In this document: piece by piece, positions 16,068 to 24,589 of the stretch
Layout: each line of letters begins with the position of its first letter
Position numbering within the stretch: position 1 is the stretch's first letter
Translations under genes and position numbers: made by a program
The notes under the pieces: model-generated
What the model saw: only the letters and a program-made list of their open reading frames with translations
What the model was told of the DNA's origin: nothing
Database searches by the model: none
Assembly: GCA_904420065.1 (NCBI GenBank)
Contig: CAJFTU010000049.1
Coordinates: 1-64,000, forward strand
Source of the DNA: an uncultured Emergencia sp.
GTDB taxonomy: Bacteria; Bacillota; Clostridia; Peptostreptococcales; Anaerovoracaceae
Direction of reading: 5' to 3'
DNA length: 64,000 nt

Positions 16068-17336
16068 TTATGCAAAAAACGCGGCGGCTGCCCGGATCAG
16101 ATAAGCGGTGTCTTTGATGCCGGCCGTTTCGTAGGCGGAATGCATGGATAGCTGAGGAAGGCCGATATCGATGGTGTTGAGCGCGACCTGGGCGCTGGAA
16201 ATGTTCCCCAGGGTAGATCCGCCGCTCATGTCCGAGCGGTTGGTAAAGGTCTGCAACGGCACATCGGCTTCGGCGCAGAGATCCTTGAAAAAGGCTGCGG
16301 AAACCCCGTCAGTGCAGTATTTCTGATCCGCGTTGTATTTAATGACGATCCCTTCGTTTACATAAGGCCGGTTGACCGGATCGGCTTTTTCCATGTGGCT
16401 CGGATGAACGGCATGGGCGTTGTCTGCGGAAATCATGAAGCTTTCTGCGATGGCGATCAGCTGCTCTTCTCTGGTCATGGACAGGCATTCGCATATCCGA
16501 CTCAGTACGTCTTTGAGAAAAGTGGATGCTGCGCCCTGTTTTGTTCCGCTTCCCACTTCTTCGTTGTCAAACACGCAGTGAACAGCCGCCTGGGATTCTT
16601 TACGGCCCTGCAGAAAACCCTGAAGGGATGCGAAAGCGCACTGAAGGTCGTCCAGACGGCCGCTGGATATATATTCGTCCGATGCGCCCCAGATACAGCC
16701 TTTCTGCCTGTTGTAGAGAAACAGATCATGGCCCAGAATCTGTTCTTCTTCGATCTGAGCGGCTTGTGCGATCAGTTTCATGAAGGAACCCTTTGCGTTG
16801 ATATCCCCGTAAAGAGGAAGGAGCTCCTTCTGGGGATCGTATTTATACCCGCTGTTGATCTCCCGATTCATGTGGATAGACAGATTGGGAATCATCAGCA
16901 GATCACGATCGATATTGATCAGCCGGGATACGAGACGGCTGTCTTCTTTGAAGATTACCCTTCCGGCAACGGAAAGAGGCCGGTCGAGCCAGGAACTGTG
17001 AATCATCCCTCCATAGCGTTCGGTGTTCAGTTGAATGTAGTGATCGGCCGAGGTGATTTCAGGATTCTCCTTTATTTTAAATCCGGGAGAGTCGCTGTGG
17101 CTGGCGATGATTCTGAAACTGCGGATTCCGGTCTTGGGAATGGTAAAGGCGATCAGCGCCGAGTCGTTTCGCGTAACAAAGCAGCTTTCTCCCGGCGAAA
17201 GTTCCCACTTTTCGTTTTCTCTGAGACGCGTAAAACCGTGTGAGTGCAGGATTTCCGCCATCTGTGCTACAGCGTGAAAGCAGGTAGGGCTGCTGTCCAG
17301 AAAAGTCAGCAGTTCTTTTGACGTTTTTTGGTCCAT
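16068..17336 (-). CDS. apeB: M18 family aminopeptidase
   Basis: 422 residues, typical of M18 aspartyl aminopeptidases, which are cytosolic dinuclear-zinc dodecamers removing acidic N-terminal residues. Visible motifs include ASHSDSPGFKIK (metal His and Asp), VFDNEEVGSGTKQGA (catalytic Glu pair), ISADNAHAVHPSH and GGSTLGNISS near the end. Start ATG follows CAAGGAGGAAC. It stands alone between the exporter gene and the divergent TfoX-domain gene. Confidence 0.93.
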   Translation of the reverse strand: MDQKTSKELLTFLDSSPTCFHAVAQMAEILHSHGFTRLRENEKWELSPGESCFVTRNDSALIAFTIPKTGIRSFRIIASHSDSPGFKIKENPEITSADHYIQLNTERYGGMIHSSWLDRPLSVAGRVIFKEDSRLVSRLINIDRDLLMIPNLSIHMNREINSGYKYDPQKELLPLYGDINAKGSFMKLIAQAAQIEEEQILGHDLFLYNRQKGCIWGASDEYISSGRLDDLQCAFASLQGFLQGRKESQAAVHCVFDNEEVGSGTKQGAASTFLKDVLSRICECLSMTREEQLIAIAESFMISADNAHAVHPSHMEKADPVNRPYVNEGIVIKYNADQKYCTDGVSAAFFKDLCAEADVPLQTFTNRSDMSGGSTLGNISSAQVALNTIDIGLPQLSMHSAYETAGIKDTAYLIRAAAAFFA

Positions 17337-17578
17337 AGATGTTCCTCCTTGAATTTGTTCTCGTTTTATCTGTTAGATTAATCTGTCCAAAATAAAGGGA
17401 CGCAGACGGACAAATTTCGGAAAAAATGTCCCTGCGGCCACAGGCATCCCCATTTTACTTTAATATGGGAAAACTTTCAAATCGATTCTTTGAAATTCCC
17501 TGCATAATCATGACATACCGTTGTCCTGTCGGGTGTGATATAATCAGAAAAAAGGATTCAAAAAGGGGGGAAGTAAAA

Positions 17579-17929
17579 GTGGCCAGCAGATTGGAATTTG
17601 TCCGATATGTGACCGATCAGCTGAGCGGGGCCGGCGACGTGGTCTTTCGGCGGATGTTTGGAGAATACGGTCTTTTTTGCAACGGCGTTTTTTTCGCGGT
17701 GATTTGCGATGATCAGCTGTTCATCAAAATTACCGAGGCGGGCAGGAAGTTTGCGCCTGACCTTGAGGAAGCGCCGCCTTATGAAGGAGCGAAGGACTAT
17801 TTTCTGATCGACGATATCGATAACAGCGACTTTTTAGTAAAACTTGCAGAGGTGACGCTGAGCCATCTGCCGCCTCCGCGGAAAAGAAAGAAGAAAGACG
17901 GCAATTCGAATCCCGGTAAAACCCGTTGA
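17579..17929 (+). CDS. TfoX/Sxy N-terminal domain protein
   Basis: About 116 residues covering only the TfoX N-terminal domain: VVFRRMFGEYGLFCNGVFFAV, DQLFIKITEAG, PYEGAKDYFLIDD. In gamma-proteobacteria full-length TfoX drives competence. Stand-alone N-domains in Bacillota have no proven role, so competence control should not be assumed. GTG at 17579 is chosen because GGGGGGAAG lies upstream at the right distance; the open frame upstream has no ribosome site. An extended -10 (TGATATAAT) lies about 35 bases upstream. The tail is basic (PPRKRKKKD). Confidence 0.82.
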   Translation: MASRLEFVRYVTDQLSGAGDVVFRRMFGEYGLFCNGVFFAVICDDQLFIKITEAGRKFAPDLEEAPPYEGAKDYFLIDDIDNSDFLVKLAEVTLSHLPPPRKRKKKDGNSNPGKTR

Positions 17930-18006
17930 GCCATAGCGGGGAGGTCTCTGCATACCGGCAGTGCTTCGAGATCGTTTCTGATTCGCAAAGTCTTAGGCGG
18001 CGGTAC

Positions 18007-18035
18007 TTTACAGCGGGTGCGAAAGGGCATATAAT
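18007..18035 (+). promoter_or_regulatory. promoter of the MazG-like gene
   Basis: TTTACA (18007-18012), 17-base spacer, TATAAT (18030-18035). Confidence 0.7.
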
Positions 18036-18068
18036 TTTAAAGCAAATTACTTCAGAAAGGAATCGGTT

Positions 18069-18386
18069 ATGGATGAGATAAGAGACGCACTCAGGAAGTT
18101 TAACGACGACAGAGACTGGGAACAGTTTCACACGCCGGAAAACCTGGCTAAATCCATTTCCATTGAAGCGGCGGAACTCCTCGAATGTTTTCAGTGGAAC
18201 AGCGATTACGACAGAGAGGCGCTCTGCGACGAAATCGCAGATGTGATGATGTACTGCATCATGCTGTCCGATAAGATTGGCGCGGATATCAAAGAAGAGA
18301 TATTTCGAAAGATGAAAAAGAACGCAGAGAAATACCCGGTAGAAAAAAGCCGGGGAAACAGCTGTAAATACGATAAATGGGAATAG
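18069..18386 (+). CDS. MazG-like nucleotide pyrophosphohydrolase
   Basis: 105-residue all-alpha NTP pyrophosphatase. The magnesium-binding carboxylates lie in SISIEAAELLECFQW (E-x-x-E/L) and CDEIADVMMYCIML (E-x-x-D). Such enzymes hydrolyse non-canonical or damaged NTPs to NMP and PPi. Its small size and the DxW in RDWEQFHTPENLA match the RS21-C6/MazG-like group. Own promoter. The SDR gene follows after 13 bases and may be cotranscribed. Confidence 0.88.
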   Translation: MDEIRDALRKFNDDRDWEQFHTPENLAKSISIEAAELLECFQWNSDYDREALCDEIADVMMYCIMLSDKIGADIKEEIFRKMKKNAEKYPVEKSRGNSCKYDKWE

Positions 18387-18399
18387 AGAGGAAAGAGAA

Positions 18400-19191
18400 A
18401 TGGAACAGAAAATTGCCGTGGTGACCGGCGCTTCGAAGGGGATTGGCCTGGAAATCGCAAAGATGCTCTTGGGACGGGATTATACTGTCTACGGCCTGGC
18501 GAGACGTCCGGGCGCCGATGATAGAGTTTGCTGGATTTCCTGCGATGTGACAGACCGGCAGAGTGTAGAGAAAGTCTTTTCACGGATTTTAGAAAAGGAA
18601 GATCGGATTGATCTTCTGGTGTGCAACGCCGGAATCGGTATTTCGGGAGCCGCAGAATTTGCGCCTGAAGCAGATTACCGCAGACAGATGGAGGTGAATT
18701 TTGACGGCGCCGTGGCCTGTGTTCAGCAGACCGCTTCTGCGATGCGCAGTCAGGGCGGCGGAAAAATCGTCTTTATTTCGTCTCTGGCCGCAATCTTCCC
18801 TCTTCCTTTTCAGGGATTTTATTCGGCCAGCAAAGCGGCCCTCAATGCATTCAGTGATTCACTGGGCATTGAAATGGCGCCCTTCGGCGTGCAGACCTGC
18901 ACGATGATGTTAAACGATGTGAAGACAGAGTTTACCGATAATAGAAGAAAGACGGCTGTCGGCGACGATATTTACGGCGGAAGAATCAGCGCGTCAGTGG
19001 AGAAAATGGAGAAGTCTGAACGCAGCGGCATGGCGCCTTCAGACGTGGCAAAAACATTGGGAAAGCTGCTGGATCGGAGAAAGCTGCCCTCCCACAAGAT
19101 CGTGGGAGCGTCCAATGAATTTCTTGGACTTTTGTTCAGAATTCTGCCTGCCGATGTAATGCTGAAGCTTTTGAGCAAAATATACGGATAA
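18400..19191 (+). CDS. SDR family NAD(P)-dependent oxidoreductase
   Basis: 263-residue classical short-chain dehydrogenase. The cofactor motif is TGASKGIG (residues 10-17), NAG appears in LVCNAGIG, the catalytic Ser is in VFISSLAA and the catalytic pair is YSASK. The C-terminal region contains a hydrophobic stretch (FLGLLFRILPADVMLKLL), as in membrane-associated SDRs. Substrate unknown. It probably shares the promoter at 18007 with the MazG-like gene. Confidence 0.9.
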   Translation: MEQKIAVVTGASKGIGLEIAKMLLGRDYTVYGLARRPGADDRVCWISCDVTDRQSVEKVFSRILEKEDRIDLLVCNAGIGISGAAEFAPEADYRRQMEVNFDGAVACVQQTASAMRSQGGGKIVFISSLAAIFPLPFQGFYSASKAALNAFSDSLGIEMAPFGVQTCTMMLNDVKTEFTDNRRKTAVGDDIYGGRISASVEKMEKSERSGMAPSDVAKTLGKLLDRRKLPSHKIVGASNEFLGLLFRILPADVMLKLLSKIYG

Positions 19192-19307
19192 TCCAAAACA
19201 CAGCCGAAATGTTTGAAAGGATCGCGCTATGTTTTCCTGTTTTTACTTTTAGAAATTAGAGGTATGGCGAAATCAAGACAGTCGGTTGAAATGAGGAGAT
19301 GAGTGAA

Positions 19308-19670
19308 ATGAAGAAACAAGTTCTGCTTTTTAACTTGAACGGTCAACGGAGACAGAACGTGGAAGCGGTTTGCCGGAAGCTGTCCCTTGACGTTCATGTG
19401 GTGGAGAGAGAACATTTCAAAAGTCCTCTCGGAAGTCTGGTGGGCATCAGAGGCCTGTCCCTTTCTCCAGGAGGAACAGGGAATGCCGCAGGCGAGATGT
19501 TGATTTTTTACGGACTGAGTTCCGATGACCTGGATCGATTTTTAGAAAGTTACAGAGAGGAAGAAACGAATCCGGTGAAGCTGAAGGCAGTGCTGACGCC
19601 TCACAATATGTCCTGGGACGCCGGCAGACTGTACGAGGAACTGGAAAAGGAGCGAAAGGAGATCGGATAG
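19308..19670 (+). CDS. DUF3783 domain protein
   Basis: 120 residues. KQVLLFNLNGQRRQNVEAVC opens the protein, and the C-terminal half (EMLIFYGLSSDDLDRFLES, LKAVLTPHNMSWDAGRLYEE) is the DUF3783 domain. The function of the family is unknown. No membrane segment or metal motif. ATG 19308 is preferred to ATG 19299 because AGGAG lies directly before the latter, too close to work. Confidence 0.78.
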   Translation: MKKQVLLFNLNGQRRQNVEAVCRKLSLDVHVVEREHFKSPLGSLVGIRGLSLSPGGTGNAAGEMLIFYGLSSDDLDRFLESYREEETNPVKLKAVLTPHNMSWDAGRLYEELEKERKEIG

Positions 19671-19738
19671 GCGCGGATAAACCGGCAGGATCCCGGAATT
19701 TTAGAGCGGGATTTTCCCGGGCGGGCCTTCCTGCCTTG

Positions 19739-19765
19739 CGAACAAATGTTCATGCGTGGTATAAT
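19739..19765 (+). promoter_or_regulatory. rarA promoter with a LexA (SOS) box
   Basis: CGAACAAATGTTC at 19739-19751 fits the Gram-positive LexA/DinR consensus CGAAC-R-N-R-Y-GTTC at every position. It lies directly upstream of an extended -10, TGGTATAAT (TATAAT at 19760-19765), where LexA would block polymerase. A TTGCGA overlapping the left side could be the -35 (18-base spacer). Confidence 0.75.
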
Positions 19766-19798
19766 AGACGAAGAGCACATCGCTATGAGGAGGTAATT

Positions 19799-21124
19799 AT
19801 GGAGCAGCTATCCTTTTTTGACGATCGGCGGCAGAACATGCCCCTTGCCAGCAGGCTGCGCCCGGATTCTCTCGAAGAATTTGTCGGACAGCAGCATCTG
19901 ATCGGTCCGGGGAAGATTCTCAGGCAGCTTATCGAGAGAGATCAGATCTCTTCGATGATCTTCTGGGGACCGCCGGGCGTGGGGAAAACCACCCTGGCGA
20001 GGATCATCGCCAAAAAGACCAAGTCCGCTTTTGTCGAGTTCAGTGCAGTGACCAGCGGAATCCGAGAAGTCAAGGAAGTGATGAAAAAGGCGGAGGAGAA
20101 TCGGAGAATCGGTATCCGCACGCTGTTGTTTGCCGACGAGATTCATCGTTTTAACAAGGCCCAGCAGGATGCCTTTCTCCCTTACGTGGAGAAGGGAAGT
20201 ATCGTTTTGGTCGGAGCGACGACGGAAAATCCGTCCTTTGAGATCAATTCCGCCCTCCTCTCCCGCTGCAAGGTTTTTGTCCTCAAGGCGCTGAGCGAGG
20301 AGGATCTGACCGGGCTTCTTCGTCACGCCATAGAGAGTCCCAAGGGCCTTGGAGATATGGAGGTGACCGTCGAAGAGGAGATACTTTCTGCCATAGCCAG
20401 ATTTGCCAACGGTGACGGAAGAACAGCGCTGAATACCTTGGAAATGGCTGTTTTAAACGGAAAAACCGACGAAAACGGAGCGGTACTCGTCGATGAAGAA
20501 GTGCTGGAACAATGCACGAATCGCAGATCGCTTTTATACGATAAAAATGGGGAGGAGCACTACAATTTGATTTCGGCTCTCCACAAGTCCATGCGCAACA
20601 GCGATCCCGACGCGGCCGTCTACTATCTCTGCCGGATGTTGGACGGAGGGGAGGATCCTCTGTACATAGCCAGAAGGTTGGTCAGGTTCGCCAGTGAGGA
20701 CGTGGGCATGGCGGATTCTCAGGCTTTACAGATAGCAGTGGCGGCCTATCAGGCCTGTCATTTTCTCGGAATGCCCGAATGCGATGTTCATTTAACCCAC
20801 GCAGTCGTCTATCTGTCCATGGCAGCCAAATCCAACGCCCTGTATCGGGCCTGCGAGGCCTGTAAGAAGGACGTCCGCCAAATGCCGGCGGAGCCGGTTC
20901 CCCTTCATCTGTGCAATGCGCCGACCAGCCTGATGAAAGATCTTCACTATGGCGAAGGCTATCAGTACGCTCACGATACGGAAGAAAAGCTGACTGCAAT
21001 GGAGTGTATGCCGGAATCCCTGAAGGGCAGAAGGTACTATTATCCCACTTCACAGGGGCGGGAAAAGCTGGTGCGGGAAAGACTGCAGCAGATCACGGAA
21101 TGGAAACGCTCACGGGGGAAATAG
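19799..21124 (+). CDS. rarA: replication-associated recombination protein A (RarA/MgsA AAA+ ATPase)
   Basis: 441 residues. The AAA+ domain has Walker A GPPGVGKTT, Walker B LLFADEIHRF and sensor 1 VGATTENPSFE. RarA proteins act with SSB at stalled forks and load or remove replisome parts. The frame extends upstream to 19736, but the ATG at 19799 has GAGGAGG at ideal spacing and starts MEQLSFFDDRRQNMPLASRLRP, as family members do. The upstream LexA box suggests DNA damage induction. Downstream genes have their own promoter. Confidence 0.95.
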   Translation: MEQLSFFDDRRQNMPLASRLRPDSLEEFVGQQHLIGPGKILRQLIERDQISSMIFWGPPGVGKTTLARIIAKKTKSAFVEFSAVTSGIREVKEVMKKAEENRRIGIRTLLFADEIHRFNKAQQDAFLPYVEKGSIVLVGATTENPSFEINSALLSRCKVFVLKALSEEDLTGLLRHAIESPKGLGDMEVTVEEEILSAIARFANGDGRTALNTLEMAVLNGKTDENGAVLVDEEVLEQCTNRRSLLYDKNGEEHYNLISALHKSMRNSDPDAAVYYLCRMLDGGEDPLYIARRLVRFASEDVGMADSQALQIAVAAYQACHFLGMPECDVHLTHAVVYLSMAAKSNALYRACEACKKDVRQMPAEPVPLHLCNAPTSLMKDLHYGEGYQYAHDTEEKLTAMECMPESLKGRRYYYPTSQGREKLVRERLQQITEWKRSRGK

Positions 21125-21152
21125 GCGGAGTCAGCGCTGACATAACAAACTC

Positions 21153-21181
21153 TTTACGCACTGCGCAGGCAGCGTTATAAT
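21153..21181 (+). promoter_or_regulatory. promoter of the DUF1805 gene
   Basis: TTTACG (21153-21158), 17-base spacer, TATAAT (21176-21181). Confidence 0.65.
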
Positions 21182-21242
21182 AAATGCAGAATAAAAAGAT
21201 GCCGCCCGGGTTAACTTTGCGGCAAAACAGAAAGGAAAAAAG

Positions 21243-21545
21243 ATGATACAAATTGAAATGCTCAATGTGGGCGGACAGGCGGTACAGGGACTGGCCATTC
21301 AGCATCCAGGCGGAGAGGGTCATCCCAATATGCTGATCCTGCTCTGCAAAAAGGGTTACATCATGTGCGGCTACCTCAACACAGAAGGAGCGAAAAGTTT
21401 CGAAGATGCGGCCGCAGTAGTCGGCGGAAGCTGCTTTGAGGAAATTCTGGCCAATCCGGTAAAGGCTGTTACGCCGAAAGCGGCGGAAATGGGTGTGGAA
21501 GTCGGAATGACAGGCGCTGAAGCTGCGGAGAAACTCAGTAAGTAA
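21243..21545 (+). CDS. DUF1805 family protein (YunC-like)
   Basis: 100 residues covering a whole DUF1805 domain: GGQAVQGLAIQHPG, NMLILLCKKGYIMCGYLNTE and the AAAVVGG turn. Bacillus YunC and a Methanocaldococcus homologue have known folds, but their role is unclear. No partner gene is suggested. Preceded by AGAAAGGAAAA and its own promoter, followed by a clear terminator. Confidence 0.85.
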   Translation: MIQIEMLNVGGQAVQGLAIQHPGGEGHPNMLILLCKKGYIMCGYLNTEGAKSFEDAAAVVGGSCFEEILANPVKAVTPKAAEMGVEVGMTGAEAAEKLSK

Positions 21546-21561
21546 ATAAAAAAATTATACG

Positions 21562-21599
21562 GAAAATGCCTGCTGAAAGAATTTCAACCGGCATTTTCT
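21562..21599 (+). terminator. rho-independent terminator
   Basis: GAAAATGCC pairs with GGCATTTTC around a 19-base loop, after the DUF1805 gene. Confidence 0.7.
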
Positions 21600-21638
21600 G
21601 TATTGGCGGAAAGATCGCATAAGGAACAAAAGAAAAAG

Positions 21639-21941
21639 ATGAATTTTTACGAACGTGTTTATGAAATTGTTCGCCGTATCCCTGAAGGGAAAGTGATGAG
21701 TTACGGACGTATAGCCGCTCTGGCGGGGAATCCGCGGATGGCCAGGCAGGTCGGCTGGGCGCTTCACTCGCTCAGCGAAGACGACGTGCCCTGGCACAGA
21801 GTCGTGAGAAAAGACGGCAGTGTGGCAGAAAGGCTTTCTTCGGCGAGCGGCGGCCTGCAGCAGGAGCTGCTGCAGGCCGAAGGGGTGGAGTTCGATCTGT
21901 CCGGACGGATTTTAAAAGAATATTTTTGTCAGGAAGTGTGA
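21639..21941 (+). CDS. alkyltransferase-like (ATL) DNA-binding protein
   Basis: 100 residues equal to the C-terminal domain of O6-alkylguanine-DNA alkyltransferase: FYERVYEIVRRIPEGKVMSYGRIA, with RQVGWALHSL as recognition helix. The catalytic PCHR(V/I) motif reads PWHRVV, so the acceptor Cys is Trp. ATL proteins with this change flip and hold O6-alkylguanine and hand it to nucleotide excision repair without repairing it themselves. ATG 21639 is chosen by family length; a TTG at 21603 would add 12 polar residues. No strong ribosome site is seen. Confidence 0.88.
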   Translation: MNFYERVYEIVRRIPEGKVMSYGRIAALAGNPRMARQVGWALHSLSEDDVPWHRVVRKDGSVAERLSSASGGLQQELLQAEGVEFDLSGRILKEYFCQEV

Positions 21942-21994
21942 TGCTTCCATCGCTTCGCAGACAGGGGAAGGACGAAGTGTTTCTATGGCTGATC

Positions 21995-22549
21995 CTATGT
22001 GATCTGTTTCAGCCTTTCTGCGATATGACGGAAGTCTCTCCTCGTTTCCTCCATTTTAGCGGGATCGCGAAGAAGAGCCGACGGGTGGTAGACGGCAGTC
22101 ATGCTGTACCCCATCCGGTCGGTCCAGGTACCGTGCTGGCGGGTAATGCGAAAGTCGGCAGAGATGATCTGCTGAGCGGCGACTCTTCCCAGGCAGACGA
22201 TGATTTTAGGGTGAATAAGCACCGTTTCGTAGCGGAGATAGGGTAGACACTGTTCTTTCTCCGCAGGGAGCGGATCCCGGTTTCCGGGCGGATGACATTT
22301 GAGAATATTGGTCATGTAGATATCGTCCCAGGTCAGTCCGGAATCGGCAAGAAGCCGGTCAAAGACCTTGCCGGCAGGACCTACGAACGGTATGCCGGCC
22401 TTGTCTTCATTGGCGCCGGGAGCTTCGGCTACAAACATGAGTTTCGCCTGCCGGTTTCCTCTTCCTGTTACGGCCTGCAGTCTGCTGTGGCAGAGGGGAC
22501 ATCGGCTGCAGCTGCGAATAAAATTATCCAGCTCGTTCCATGTATACAC
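21995..22549 (-). CDS. uracil-DNA glycosylase, Fe-S type (family 4-like)
   Basis: About 184 residues. Motif A is VAEAPGANEDKAGIPFVGPAG (GEAPG-type) and motif B is TAVYHPSALLR (H-P-S). Cluster ligands are the close Cys near the N-terminus (CSRCPLC) plus KCHPPGNR and QCLPYL. It removes uracil from DNA in base excision repair. The GTG at 22549 is chosen since AAGGAG lies 9 bases upstream; an upstream ATG at 22597 is in frame but lacks a site. It needs a [4Fe-4S] cluster; the minimal Suf pair lies 0.4 kb away. Confidence 0.92.
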   Translation of the reverse strand: MYTWNELDNFIRSCSRCPLCHSRLQAVTGRGNRQAKLMFVAEAPGANEDKAGIPFVGPAGKVFDRLLADSGLTWDDIYMTNILKCHPPGNRDPLPAEKEQCLPYLRYETVLIHPKIIVCLGRVAAQQIISADFRITRQHGTWTDRMGYSMTAVYHPSALLRDPAKMEETRRDFRHIAERLKQIT

Positions 22550-22655
22550 GTTGAGACTCTCCTTTCCGGGCGGGAATAATCCGCCCGTTGAGTACAATTA
22601 TACATCTTCGGTAGAAATATGGGCAAGCGGAGTCAGAACGTTCCCGAAAGAAATG

Positions 22656-22838
22656 AGGATTTCTTTTGGTTCAATTGCCGACAGGCGGGAAACGAGACTT
22701 TTGTGCGATGAAATCAGGGGAGATATCCTATATCGACTGCAGGTGGATTTTCCGTCGACAGCGGCGGGATACAAAGCTTTAATTTCTGCGGAAAATTTTT
22801 CACTTAGAGGTGGAGGTTCTTTGACAAATATCGTTTAA
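22656..22838 (+). other. weak open frame in the 22550-22939 gap
   Basis: The gap between the divergent uracil glycosylase and sufC-like genes is about 390 bases. A plus frame reads MRISFGSIADRRETRLLCDE onward for 60 residues and ends at 22838. The opposite strand is also open here. There is no ribosome site and no family recognised. Upstream sequence for both flanking genes' promoters must also lie here; a TATAAA at about 22855-22860 may serve the sufC-like gene. Confidence 0.2.
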
Positions 22839-22939
22839 ATTCACCGGAAAATGGTATAAAACACAAGGCAGCCGCTTTGCAGACGGCCCACAGGGCAGCG
22901 GCGGCGTCAATGGAAAATCATTAGGGAGGTTAGGCAGAT

Positions 22940-23662
22940 ATGCTCACATTGAAGAACGTGTGCTGGAAACCAGAAGACGGGGAAGCTGTCCTCAGAGGAA
23001 TAGACCTGCAGGTACAGACCGGCAAACTCACCGTGGTCACCGGACCAAACGGCGGAGGAAAAACGTCTCTGGCCAAAGTCATCGCAGGATTAAATCAGAT
23101 AACAGAAGGCAGTATTCTGCTGGATGGAATAGATATTACGGATATGGATATAACAGAACGGGCGAAGTTTGGAATCAGCTATGCTTTTCAGCAGCCGGTA
23201 AGGTTCAAGGGCATAACCGTCAGAGATCTTTTGGAACTGGCTTCCGGCGGGCAGATGAAGGAGGAGACGATCTGTGAAATTCTGGCCAAGGTAGGACTGT
23301 GTACCAAGGATTACATAGACAGGGAAGTCAACGCCAGCCTGTCCGGCGGCGAGATTAAGCGCATAGAGATCGCGACGGTTTTGGCCCGGCGAAACAGTCG
23401 GCTGATCATCTTCGACGAGCCGGAGGCAGGCATCGATCTGTGGAGTTTTTCCGGTCTGATCGATACTTTCGGCGAACTGAAAAAGGACAGCGACAAAGCG
23501 CTGCTGGTGATTTCACACCAGGAGAGACTCCTTGAAATCGCCGACGAGATTGCCGTCATCGTTGACGGAAAGGTCCGCATATCCGGACCGGGGAAAGAGA
23601 TCATGCCTCAGCTGATGGAAGGCGAGAAATCCGGCGCCTGTCCGATAGGAAAGGAGTGGTAA
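22940..23662 (+). CDS. sufC: SufC-like Fe-S assembly ATPase
   Basis: 240-residue soluble ABC ATPase. Walker A is GPNGGGKTS (residues 36-44), the signature is LSGGEIKR, Walker B is LIIFDEPEAGID and the H-loop is in VISHQER. The SufC-type DEPEAGIDLWSF stretch separates it from transporter ATPases. It powers Fe-S cluster assembly on its SufB/D-like partner, which starts 3 bases later. No sufS, sufU or sufE is present, so the pair fits the stand-alone minimal SUF (SMS-type) layout of anaerobes and archaea. Confidence 0.9.
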   Translation: MLTLKNVCWKPEDGEAVLRGIDLQVQTGKLTVVTGPNGGGKTSLAKVIAGLNQITEGSILLDGIDITDMDITERAKFGISYAFQQPVRFKGITVRDLLELASGGQMKEETICEILAKVGLCTKDYIDREVNASLSGGEIKRIEIATVLARRNSRLIIFDEPEAGIDLWSFSGLIDTFGELKKDSDKALLVISHQERLLEIADEIAVIVDGKVRISGPGKEIMPQLMEGEKSGACPIGKEW

Positions 23663-23665
23663 TCC

Positions 23666-24589
23666 ATGGACAAGCTGACAGAAGAACTTTTGAAAGCGGT
23701 ATCCGAATACACGGAAGGCGGTTATCAGGGCGCCTACAACATCAGAGAAAACGGCGGCTGCGCGGGAAGGCAGTCCACGGAAAATATACGGATAGAAGGC
23801 AAGGCCGACGGAAGCGGTCTGGACATCTATATCAGGCCGGGAACCAAAGGGGAAAAAGTATTTATACCGGCCTGCGTAACCAGAGGAAACGTAAACGATT
23901 TGGTTTACAACGATTTCCACGTAGGAGAGAATGCGGACGTAACGATCATCGCCGGCTGCGGCGTGCATACCGATGACGAAGGGGAAGCGGCCCATAACGG
24001 CATACATAGCTTTTACCTGGAAAAAGGCGCCCGCGTGCTGTACGAGGAAAAACATCTGGGCACGGGAGAGGGAAGCGGACAGAAAAAGATCGATCCGGTG
24101 ACTCACGTAGAACTTGCAGAGGACTCCGTGCTGGAGATGAATACCATTCAGCTGGGCGGAGTGGATCACTCCGTGAGAACCACCAACGGAACACTGTCCG
24201 ACCGGGCAAAGCTGATCATTCACGAGAGCATACAGACATCCGGCAGCGAATACGCGAAGACGGATTTTGACGTGGATATGAACGGAGAGGACAGCGCCGT
24301 GGATCTGATTTCCAGATCCGTGGCCAAGGACGATTCCTATCAGGAATACCATTCCAGAATAAAAGGGAATAACCGGTGTACCGGACATTCGGAGTGCGAT
24401 GCGATTCTGGTAGGCAACGGAAAAGTCAACGCTGCGCCGGAGCTTTTCGCCGGGAATCTGGATGCTTCGCTGATCCACGAGGCTGCCATCGGAAAGGTAG
24501 CCGGGGAACAGATCCTGAAGCTGCAGACCCTCGGTCTGACAGAAGAAGAAGCGGAAAAACAGATTATAGAAGGGTTTCTCAGAGGCTGA
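23666..24589 (+). CDS. sufB: SufB/SufD family scaffold protein (minimal type)
   Basis: 307 residues, shorter than classical SufB (about 470), as in the minimal SUF-like system. The parallel beta-helix core is seen in ADVTIIAGCGVHTDDEGEAAH, EDSVLEMNTIQLGGVDHSVR and AKLIIHESIQ. The C-terminal part carries GHSECDAILVGNGKVNAAPEL and the conserved ALIHEAAIGK-like LIHEAAIGKVAGEQ. Cys and His residues there (GHSECD) may hold the cluster. The final A of its TGA is the first base of the mutY start. Confidence 0.88.
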   Translation: MDKLTEELLKAVSEYTEGGYQGAYNIRENGGCAGRQSTENIRIEGKADGSGLDIYIRPGTKGEKVFIPACVTRGNVNDLVYNDFHVGENADVTIIAGCGVHTDDEGEAAHNGIHSFYLEKGARVLYEEKHLGTGEGSGQKKIDPVTHVELAEDSVLEMNTIQLGGVDHSVRTTNGTLSDRAKLIIHESIQTSGSEYAKTDFDVDMNGEDSAVDLISRSVAKDDSYQEYHSRIKGNNRCTGHSECDAILVGNGKVNAAPELFAGNLDASLIHEAAIGKVAGEQILKLQTLGLTEEEAEKQIIEGFLRG

